A DNA stretch of 64,000 nt from Aliihoeflea sp. 40Bstr573 (GTDB taxonomy: Bacteria > Pseudomonadota > Alphaproteobacteria > Rhizobiales > Rhizobiaceae): positions 112,434-176,433 of the forward strand of contig NZ_JAAAMH010000009.1 of NCBI RefSeq assembly GCF_024105655.1, written 5' to 3'. The position numbers and the translations under genes are program-made. Each line of letters opens with the position of its first letter. Position 1 is the stretch's first letter. The notes under the pieces are model-generated. The model worked only from the letters and a program-made list of their open reading frames with translations, searched no databases and was not told the DNA's origin. Of the stretch, positions 56,715 through 64,000 are shown piece by piece.

Positions 56715-57401
56715 ATGAAGCACGTCGATATCGAAGCGGAAGTACCGGGCCTCCTCACCATCGGGGAGAACGCATATCGTCGGATACGCGGCGACATCCT
56801 GTTCGGTCACCTCAAGCCGAACCAGAAACTGAAGCTCGACCGGCTTCGTGACCACTACGGCGCCAGCGTCAGCACGCTGCGCGAAATCCTGAACCGCTTG
56901 TCCTCGGAAGGGTTGGTCGTTGCCGAAGGCCAACGCGGTTTCGAAGTCGCGCCCGTGTCGGTCGAGAATCTGCGCGAGATCGCAGCGCTGCGCCTTCTTC
57001 TGGAGGTTCACGCGCTCGAGCAGTCCTTTGCCGTGGGCGATGTCGAGTGGGAAGGCCGTGTCGTTTCGGCCCACCACAAGCTTTCCTCGATGGAGCGGCG
57101 CATGCAGGAAGGCGACCGGTCGCAAACGGAAGTGTGGAAGCGCTATGACTGGGAGTTTCACCAGGCCTTGATTTCCGCCTGCGGATCGAGCGTCCTGATG
57201 GAAACGCACGCCGCGATCTTCGACAAATATCTGCGCTATCAGATGATCGCGCTTTCGTTTCGGGGCGACATCGCCGCTAACGAGCACCGCACGCTTCTCG
57301 ATTGCGCGCTGAAGCGCGATGCAAGAACCGCACGGGCGACGCTGGAGCTTCACGTCAAGGGTGGCGTCGAACACGCTCTGGCAACCGGGACGATCAGGTG
57401 A
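56715..57401 (+). CDS. GntR-family regulator, FCD domain (second copy)
   Basis: 228 residues, a tandem paralogue of the previous gene. Shared blocks include SVSTLREIL-RL-SEGLV, GFEVAPVS, EIWKRYDWEFH/EVWKRYDWEFH and YLRYQ. Differences cluster in the N-terminus and the FCD pocket, so the two may sense different pathway compounds or form a heterodimer. Followed by the dehydrogenase gene after 124 bp. Confidence 0.92.
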   Translation: MKHVDIEAEVPGLLTIGENAYRRIRGDILFGHLKPNQKLKLDRLRDHYGASVSTLREILNRLSSEGLVVAEGQRGFEVAPVSVENLREIAALRLLLEVHALEQSFAVGDVEWEGRVVSAHHKLSSMERRMQEGDRSQTEVWKRYDWEFHQALISACGSSVLMETHAAIFDKYLRYQMIALSFRGDIAANEHRTLLDCALKRDARTARATLELHVKGGVEHALATGTIR

Positions 57402-57422
57402 TCCGGTCCGCGACTTTCAATA

Positions 57423-57458
57423 ATCTATGAGATAATTTGTTTTGCCATTTGAAATGGC
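57423..57458. promoter_or_regulatory. Candidate regulatory palindromes upstream of aroE
   Basis: ATCT-ATG-AGAT at 57423-57433, similar to the site before the second gntR, and a perfect GCCATTT-G-AAATGGC at 57444-57458. Both lie in the AT-rich leader of the aroE-quiC operon. Confidence 0.4.
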
Positions 57459-57525
57459 GATCTTGCTGTGTATCTTGACGCGGCAGGCGGCAGTGGCTTG
57501 ATGGAACTTTCCTTGGGAGGAAGCG

Positions 57526-58371
57526 GTGATCCAACTCGGTTTGATCGGGGACAACATTCGTCGCTCGAAATCGCCTCTTCTTCATCGACTGGCGGGCGAA
57601 CTCTGCGGCCTCGACGTGCGCTACGAACCGCTGATACCAGCGGACCTTGGTCTCGACTTCGACGCCGTCTTCGACCGCTGCGCGCGCGAGGGTTACCGCG
57701 GCATCAACGTCACTTATCCCTACAAGGAGCGGGTCTTTCCGCGTCTTGTCATGGGTGACGACGAGACTCGCGCCGTCGGCGCATGCAACACGGTGATCTT
57801 CGGGGCCGGCACACCGCAAGGTTTCAACACAGACTGTTCGGGTTTTGCCGCGGCGTTTCGCGCGAGCTTCAAGGGTGAGGCACCCGGCCGTGTCGCCATG
57901 GCGGGCGCGGGCGGTGTGGGCAAGGCTATCGGCTTTGCGCTTTCCTCGCTCGGCGCGGCCGAACTTGCGATCTTCGATCCTGACGGCGCAAAGGCAGGCG
58001 CGCTTGCAGGAGCCTTGCGCCAGTCTTCAAATCTGTCCGTCCGGCTCGTGGGGTCGATCGAAGAGGCGATGGCGGGGGCGGACGGCCTCATCAATTCGAC
58101 GCCGCTTGGGATGGTGGGCCACCCTGGCAGCGCGTTTCCCGCCGAAAGGCTGAGGCGCGCGCGCTGGGCGTTCGATGCGGTCTATACCCCCGTCGAAACG
58201 GAGTTCTTGGCCGCTGCCCGGGCCGCCGGGTTGGCGATCCTCTCGGGCTACGAACTCTTTTTCCATCAGGGCGTCGACGCGTTCCGGCTGTTCACGGGCG
58301 TCGACGTCGATCAGGCGGCTTTGCGCGCGGCGCTGCTGCGACCCCAGCCAGCCATGGCGCATTCGGCATGA
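57526..58371 (+). CDS. aroE: Shikimate/quinate dehydrogenase family protein
   Basis: 281 residues from a GTG with GGGAGGAA upstream. Substrate motif SKSPLLHR, catalytic Lys in NVTYPYKE and Asp in NTDCSGF; nucleotide motif GAGGVGKAIGFALSS followed by AIFDPDGAK. The aspartate after strand 2, in place of the NRT of NADP-dependent AroE, favours NAD+ and so an oxidative, catabolic role. Coupled by ATGA to quiC. Confidence 0.88.
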   Translation: MIQLGLIGDNIRRSKSPLLHRLAGELCGLDVRYEPLIPADLGLDFDAVFDRCAREGYRGINVTYPYKERVFPRLVMGDDETRAVGACNTVIFGAGTPQGFNTDCSGFAAAFRASFKGEAPGRVAMAGAGGVGKAIGFALSSLGAAELAIFDPDGAKAGALAGALRQSSNLSVRLVGSIEEAMAGADGLINSTPLGMVGHPGSAFPAERLRRARWAFDAVYTPVETEFLAAARAAGLAILSGYELFFHQGVDAFRLFTGVDVDQAALRAALLRPQPAMAHSA

Positions 58372-60254
58372 AAACCTCGATCGCAACCGTATCGATCAGC
58401 GGCGATCTGAAGGAAAAGCTCGCCGCCATCGCCGCAGCCGGTTTCGACGGCGTCGAGATATTCGAGAATGATTTCCTCGCTTTCGACGCATCACCAGCCG
58501 AGGTTGGACAAATGGTGCGCGACCACGGCCTGACCATCACGCTTTTTCAGCCGTTTCGCGATTTCGAAGGCATGCCCGAGCCGCAGCGCAGGCGAGGCTT
58601 CGACAGGGCGGAGCGCAAGTTCGACCTGATGGGCGAACTTGGCACCGATCTGATGCTTGTCTGCTCCAACGTCTCTCCGATCGCGCTCGGCGGCATCGAC
58701 CGCGCCGCGGATGATTTTCGCGAGCTTGGCGATCGCGCCGCCAGGCGCGGCATCCGCGTCGGCTATGAGGCACTCGCCTGGGGCCGGCACATCAGCGACC
58801 ATCGTGACGCATGGGAGATCGTGCGCCGCGCAGACCATCCCGCCATCGGACTGATCCTCGATTCGTTCCACACGCTGGCCCGCAAAATCGACGTCGAGAC
58901 GATCCGATCGATCCCGGGAGACCGCATCTTCATCGTCCAGCTTGCCGATGCGCCGAAGATCGACATGGATCTTCTCTACTGGAGCCGCCACTTCCGCAAC
59001 ATGCCGGGCGAGGGGGATCTGGCGGTCAAGGATTTTATGCGCGCCGTGGCCGCCACCGGCTATGATGGGCCACTGTCGCTCGAGATATTCAACGACCAGT
59101 TCCGCGGCGGCTCGCCGAAATCGATCGCCGTTGACGGCCACCGCTCCCTTGTCCACCTGATGGACCAGGTCGCGCGGGCAGAGCCCGGCATCGCAATCAG
59201 CGTGCCGAAGATGCCCGACCGGATCGCGGTCAAGGGCGTGGAATTCGTCGAGTTCGCCGCAGGGGCAAAGGAAGCCGAGGAACTCGGCACGCTCCTGTCG
59301 ACCATCGGCTTCGCGCAGACGGCAAGGCACAAGTCGAAGGATGTTGCGCTCTGGCGCCAGGGTGGCATCAACATCGTCGTCAACACCGACAAGGGCGGGT
59401 TCGCGCACTCATCCTATCTCGTTCATGGCGTTTCGGCCTACGCGATCGGGCTCAAGGTCGAAGATGCGTCGGCGACTGTCGCGCGGGCAAAAGCGCTCGG
59501 CGCAGAAATCTTCGAGCAGCGCCCGGGTCCAGGTGAGCTTGCCATTCCCGCCATTCGCGGCGTCGGTGGCGGCGTCATCTATTTCCTCGACGAGCAGTCG
59601 GAGCTTGCCCGCGTTTGGGACGCCGAGTTCGATGCGACGGGCCGGGATCGCCCGGATGCAGGGCTGACGCGCATCGATCATGTCGCGCAGACAATGGCAC
59701 ATGAGGAGATGCTGACCTGGCTTCTCTTCTACACGTCGATCCTCAAGACTCAAAAGCTGCCGATGGTTGACGTCGTCGATCCGGCCGGCCTCGTGCGCAG
59801 CCAGGTGGTCGAGAGCGCGGACGGCGCGTTGCGGCTGACGTTGAACGGCGCAGAAAACCGGCGCACGCTTGCCGGCCACTTCATCGCCGAGCGGTTTGGC
59901 TCGAGCGTCCAGCATCTTGCCTTCGAGACTGGCAACATCTTCGCCACCGCTGCAAGCCTCGTGACGCGCGGTTTCGCCACGCTCCAGATTTCGCCGAACT
60001 ACTATGACGACCTCGAAGCCCGCTTCGGCCTCGATCCCGATTTCGCCGACCGCCTGCGCGAGGCAAACATCCTCTACGACCAGGACGGCGAGGGCGAGTA
60101 TTTCCAGCTCTACAGCGCCACGTTCGGCGAAGGCTTCTTCTTCGAGATCGTGGAGCGGCGCGGAGGCTATAGGGGCTATGGCGCGCCAAATGCGCCATTC
60201 CGCATCGCCGCGCAGAAACGACTCATGCGCCCCGCCGGCATGCCGCGCATCTGA
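58368..60254 (+). CDS. quiC: 3-dehydroshikimate dehydratase QuiC fused to HPPD-like domain
   Basis: 628 residues, start overlapping the aroE stop. Residues 1-275 form a sugar-phosphate isomerase-like TIM barrel (AAAGFDGVEIFENDFLAFDA, HPAIGLILDSFHTLARKID, IVQLADAP, LSLEIFND) that should convert 3-dehydroshikimate to protocatechuate. Residues about 290-628 are a 4-hydroxyphenylpyruvate dioxygenase-like pair of VOC domains (RIDHVAQTM, SVQHLAFETGNIF, FFEIVERRGGYRGYG). This fusion is known for bacterial QuiC1 enzymes. Protocatechuate then needs the beta-ketoadipate pathway, not seen here. Confidence 0.9.
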   Translation: MKTSIATVSISGDLKEKLAAIAAAGFDGVEIFENDFLAFDASPAEVGQMVRDHGLTITLFQPFRDFEGMPEPQRRRGFDRAERKFDLMGELGTDLMLVCSNVSPIALGGIDRAADDFRELGDRAARRGIRVGYEALAWGRHISDHRDAWEIVRRADHPAIGLILDSFHTLARKIDVETIRSIPGDRIFIVQLADAPKIDMDLLYWSRHFRNMPGEGDLAVKDFMRAVAATGYDGPLSLEIFNDQFRGGSPKSIAVDGHRSLVHLMDQVARAEPGIAISVPKMPDRIAVKGVEFVEFAAGAKEAEELGTLLSTIGFAQTARHKSKDVALWRQGGINIVVNTDKGGFAHSSYLVHGVSAYAIGLKVEDASATVARAKALGAEIFEQRPGPGELAIPAIRGVGGGVIYFLDEQSELARVWDAEFDATGRDRPDAGLTRIDHVAQTMAHEEMLTWLLFYTSILKTQKLPMVDVVDPAGLVRSQVVESADGALRLTLNGAENRRTLAGHFIAERFGSSVQHLAFETGNIFATAASLVTRGFATLQISPNYYDDLEARFGLDPDFADRLREANILYDQDGEGEYFQLYSATFGEGFFFEIVERRGGYRGYGAPNAPFRIAAQKRLMRPAGMPRI

Positions 60255-60404
60255 TCGGTCGGATATCCGGTGACGTGCTGCTTCCCGTCGCCCTGGATGG
60301 CACGCCCGTTACGGACCTCCATTCCCGGCAGGTGTCCCGATGACCGCTCCGGCGCGCAAGGCGCATTCCTTCACATCATAACCGGCAATGGAGCCAGCGC
60401 CGCC
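60255..60404. other. Intergenic stretch, no gene supported
   Basis: From here to the adhesin end at 60668 the only candidate gene is the small frame at 60405-60578. No hairpin with a T run is obvious, so the end of the quiC transcript is not marked. Confidence 0.4.
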
Positions 60405-60578
60405 ATGATCGACAGCACCACAAACGCGACAGAAGCTGGATACGGCCCGACCTCCCTGTCGCCCGACCTGCAACTTCTGCGTCCGCTGACGCGGAGCCTT
60501 ACCGGGCGCTCGGATGCCGATGTCGAACGGAACGTCCGCGAGGCGCGCCAGGCGACGCGCAGGGCAGGGCGGTTCTGA
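60405..60578 (+). CDS. Possible small hypothetical protein
   Basis: 57 residues from MIDSTTNATEAGYGPTSLSP, ending EARQATRRAGRF. An in-frame ATG 45 codons upstream gives a longer but unlikely protein. Codon use is compatible with coding, but there is no good ribosome site and no family. Low confidence. Confidence 0.3.
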   Translation: MIDSTTNATEAGYGPTSLSPDLQLLRPLTRSLTGRSDADVERNVREARQATRRAGRF

Positions 60579-60667
60579 TCTGGGCCGACCTCACAATGTG
60601 ACAGCACGTCCATTTGGCCGGGGCGCGTGGAGGTGAGGTCGCGATTCGAACGGCGCTGCGCTGCCCA

Positions 60668-63600
60668 TTAGAATCGCGTTCTCATACCTACCTTGGCCCC
60701 AATCGATTTTTCGCCTTCGCCCTCGATATTGAACAGCAATCCGGCATCGATCGTCCAGTCGTTGACGGTCTGCAACGACATGCCGGTCGAAAACGAACCG
60801 AACGCGCCGGAACCGTCGAGACCCGAGAAACCGCCGTTGACCCCGAATTTGGGTGTCACGAGCGTTCCATTCTCGAGCTCGAACGTCCGCGCGATCTCGG
60901 CTCCCAAGCTCACGCGCAATTGCTCCTGCGTAAACCCATCGAGTTCGATCAAATCGCCGGCAGCGTTCCGGACCGCGTAGTCCTTTGCTTCTTCCGACAG
61001 GTATACAGCCCGTAGTCTCGGCGTCAGCACCGTGATGTCATCGAGCTGCCACTGTCCTTCGAGCGAGCTGTCGAACAGCCAGCGCCGGGTGTCGAACGAA
61101 CCGCCCCAGAAGTGCGTTTCGATGTCGTTGGAGGAGCCGCCATAAAGCAGGCTGGTGTCCCAAAACAGATTCTTGCCGATCTCGAACGAAGCATACGGCC
61201 CGGTCAGCCAGCCATTTCCCGTCAGCGTCGCGTCCTCATCCGTTGGGTCGACCATCCGGTCGGAATGGAAGGACAGGCCGAGCAATGCCCTTTCCGAGAG
61301 GAGATAGTCCGCGCCCAGCGACACCATGGCGAAGCTGCCCCACTTTCCGCCGTTCTCCTCGTTGTGGTGGGCAAGAAGCGCGCCGTCGACCCAGATGTTG
61401 AAGAGCGAGGACCCCGCGTTCGTTGCGCCGTCAACACTGTTGCGGGCCGCTTTCATCTGGGCCAGGCTGGAGGCGAAGCCAAGCGCGAGGCCGTCCGCCG
61501 AGGGCGACATGCGCGTGGTGACGGGATTATTGGCGCTGGCCATGCGGCGACGCTCCAATAGGACCGGCACCTCGATCGCCGAGGAGATCATGCTCTGGCG
61601 CCTCTGCACGAAACCTTGCACCTGAGAGTCGATCTCCTGCGCTACATCGGCGGCACTGTAGCCAAGGTTGTAGATGACCGTGCCGGTGTTTGAGACACCC
61701 AGCGCACTGGTCAGTCGAAAGCCCACGCGCACCTGGCCGGAATAGGCTGGGTTCGGCTCGAACTCCAGATACCAGCCAGTTGGCGTCACGACAGGGTCGG
61801 CCTGTGCCAGTTGACCGCGAGTAATCGTGGCGGTGCCCGCATTGGCCGGTTCCACGAAGGTGAGATCGGCCGAGGTAAAGGGGCCGCCCGTCGCGCCGCC
61901 ATTCAGATAGACATTGTTTGGCGTCGCTCCGGCCGGAACATCAACGACCTTGTCGGTCACCGTGACGGCCCGCGGGTTTACCTTCAGGGTAAAGCTCGCC
62001 GTTCCGGTCGCACCGTTGCCGTCGCGGACTTCGATGGTGAAGCTGTATTCGCCTTCGGCATCCGCTGCCAGCGGGCCGGTCAGTTCGCCCGTCGAGATGT
62101 TGAGAACCAAGCCTCGCGGCAATGTTCGCGACGCGAGGCTATAGATCAACGCGCCGCTTCCGCCGCTGGCTGAGATCTGCTGGGTGTAATCCTCACCCGC
62201 CATGGCCTCGGCAAGGGCACCGCTCGAAGGCGCGAAAGCAAAGACGGTTGGCGGCGCTGAGACCGCTACCGAGTAGCTTACCGAACCTGTTGCGGCATAG
62301 GCTTCGCTGGCGGTGACGGTGAAACTGTAATTGCCGGCAGTTGTGGGAGCACCTGCGATGACACCGGTAGTGGTATCCAGCGAAAGGCCAGCCGGAAAGG
62401 AGCCTGCGGTGACAGCATAGCTGTAGGGAGCGGTGCCTCCTGAGGCCGAAACCGGCTGGCTGTAGGCCGTGCCGACCGCTCCGGCCGGCAAGCCGCCAGC
62501 CGCGGGCGAGAGGGCCAGCGTCGGCGGCTCGACGGTGATCGTCACTGTCGCGGCCGCCGAGGAGCCGGTCGCGTTGCTGGCGGTGTAGGTGAAGCTGTCC
62601 GGGCCGGAATAGCCCGCCATCGGCGCGTAGGTGATGGTCGTGCCCGATGCGGTCGCCGATCCATGGGCGGGAGCGGAGGCGATGGCAACAGAGGTCGCCG
62701 TCCCGCCACCGAGGCTGAGTGCAATCGGGTTCGCCGACGAGTTCGCCGCCACCGTCGCGGTGCCGTTGTTGGCAACCGGCGCCATATCCCCGACAGCAAG
62801 CGAATAGGCCGCCACCCCGGTTGCTCCGTAGGCGTCGGTGGCGGTGACGGTGAAGTTGAAGTCGCCGTGCTCTGTCGGGGTGCCGGAGATCGCGCCGGTC
62901 GTGCCGTCCAATGTCAGGCCGACCGGGAGCGTGCCTGCGGTGACAGCATAGCTGTAGGGCGCGGTGCCGCCGGAGGCAACAGCCGTCTGGCTGTAGGCCG
63001 TGCCAACCGTTCCAGCCGGCAAGGCGCCAGCCTCGGGGGTAAGGGCCAGCGTCGGGGGCGTGACGGTGATCGTCACCGTCGCGGCCGCAGACGTGCCGGT
63101 CGCGTTGCTGGCGGTGTAGGTGAAGCTGTCCGAGCCGGAATAGCCGGCTGCCGGCGTGTAGGTGATGGTCGTACCCGACGCGGTCGCCGTGCCGTGGCCC
63201 GGAGCGGATGAGACGGCAACGGATACGGTGGAGCCGCCGCTCAGGCCTAGGGTGATTGCGTTGCCGGTGGAATTTGCCGCCACCGTCGCGGTCCCGTCGT
63301 TGGCGACGGGGGCTGGCAAGGCGATCGACAGCGAATAGCTGGCCGATCCGCTTGCGCTGTTGGTGTCGGTCGCGGTCACGGTGAAGTCGTAGGCCCCCGC
63401 CGTGTCGGGCGCGCCCGAGATCGCACCGGTTGCCGGATCAATTGTCATGCCGGCCGGGAGGGCACCCGCCGTGACCGTATAGGCGTAAGGGGCAGTTCCG
63501 CCGGAAGCCGCCAAAGTCGCCCCGCCATAGACCGTGCCGGCCGTGCCGCCCGCGAGCGCGCCAGCGGGCGGGGACAACGAGATCGTCACCACGCCCGGAG

Positions 63601-63873
63601 TGACCGAATTGCTCGGCTCGCTCGGACCGCTGAGCGTCGTCGCGTTGATCTTCGAGACAACGGTGAAGGTATAAGACGTTCCGTTGGTGAGGCCGGGCAC
63701 AGTGATCGGGCCGGTTGCGCCTTGCACCTCGATGTCACCGGGGCTCGACTTGACGATGTAGCCGACAGGGCTTGGTCCCGACGAGGGAGGGTTGAAGCTG
63801 ACAACGGCTTCCCCATTCCCGCCTGTTGCGGACACGTTTTCGGCAGGCTTGGGCGCTCCGGGATTGTCCTGGC
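60668..63873 (-). pseudogene. Ig-repeat autotransporter adhesin, 5' end cut off by an IS3 element
   Basis: The frame covers about 1,068 residues and ends with a typical beta-barrel terminal Phe (GMRTRF). The visible start is an FN3-like domain (AVVSFNPPSSGPSPVGYIVK). It is followed by alternating He_PIG domains (about 100 residues, LPAGTVGTAYSQ type) and Big_9-like modules (NGTATVAANS, GYSGSDSFTYTASNATG). An autotransporter barrel covers the last 280 or so residues. Upstream, the frame stays open to 63874, where an IS3 end begins and brings a stop; no good start codon lies on this side. The gene is therefore probably inactivated. Confidence 0.8.
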
Positions 63874-64000
63874 TGAATCGCCCCGGGTTTGCCGGAGGCC
63901 GTTTGAATTAAGTTACGCTGCCATGTCTGGCTGCTCCAGCATGGCGTAGTAGCGTTCCTCGGCTTCGGCCGGCGGGATGTTGCCGATAGGCTCCAGCAGC
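63874..64000. mobile_element. IS3-family insertion sequence, one end (partial)
   Basis: The boundary starts with TGAATCGCCCCGGGTTTGCC, which matches the terminal inverted repeat style of IS3-family elements (TGA...CCCCGGG). A transposase C-terminus reads towards this end. The rest of the element, and the target duplication, lie beyond the window. Confidence 0.75.
63913..64000 (-). CDS. IS3-family transposase OrfB, C-terminal end (partial)
   Basis: The reverse strand gives LLEPIGNIPPAEAEERYYAM then LEQPDMAA and a TAA stop. The GNIPPAEAE-x-YY ending is characteristic of the integrase-core transposase of many IS3-group elements in proteobacteria. The catalytic DDE part is outside the window. 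Confidence 0.8.
   Translation of the reverse strand, partial: LLEPIGNIPPAEAEERYYAMLEQPDMAA

Overview
The window is a GC-rich chromosomal segment from an alphaproteobacterium of the Hyphomicrobiales (Rhizobiales). The evidence is the nrdR-ribDE-ribH-nusB order, the ubiquinol-cytochrome c chaperone/DUF177/plsX/fabH/ihfA/merR run, clpP-clpX-lon-hupB, a Flp pilin, and many 4-bp ATGA gene overlaps. It looks closest to the Phyllobacteriaceae/Aurantimonadaceae type, but the genus cannot be fixed from the sequence alone.

Layout. 1-12,980: core genes, namely the end of glyA, nrdR, riboflavin synthesis, nusB, an MFS carrier, a K+-independent proton pyrophosphatase, bamE, a bc1-complex chaperone, DUF177, fatty-acid/phospholipid initiation (plsX, fabH), ihfA and a MerR regulator. 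13,137-26,143: a 13-kb integrated element in the 3' half of a tRNA-Pro(GGG) gene. It has a tyrosine integrase, HTH and DUF1376 genes, a tail tape measure protein, two tail assembly chaperones (one with a canonical -1 slippery heptamer and a downstream extension frame), a lambda gpE-type major capsid protein, and a reverse-strand cargo operon next to attR. It has no terminase, portal, tail tube, baseplate or lysis gene, and its structural genes are not in normal phage order. I read it as a probable phage satellite that replaces the helper's capsid subunit and tail ruler, and it is the most novel item here.

26,190-35,468: exopolysaccharide locus with a Wzy/ligase-like polymerase, an initiating sugar phosphotransferase, a GT4 glycosyltransferase, a Wza-type export lipoprotein, a Wzz/Wzc-like protein with a decayed kinase domain, a CelD-like GNAT and a polysaccharide deacetylase. 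35,607-47,283: heme A synthase, argC, an agmatinase-family hydrolase, rpsI/rplM, a thioesterase, enoyl-CoA hydratase, glyoxalase and CoA-binding proteins, O-acetylhomoserine sulfhydrylase, cupin, P450, FAD amine oxidase and clpP. 47,575-52,235: clpX, lon, hupB and a Flp pilin.

52,469-60,254: a catabolic cluster for quinate/shikimate-type compounds. A TRAP transporter (DctP/Q/M) would import the substrate. An AroE-like dehydrogenase, a type II dehydroquinase and a QuiC-type dehydroshikimate dehydratase fused to an HPPD-like domain would convert it to protocatechuate. Two tandem GntR paralogues sit at the divergent promoter. 60,668-64,000: the C-terminal part of a large Ig-repeat autotransporter adhesin, cut at its 5' end by an IS3-family insertion that runs out of the window.
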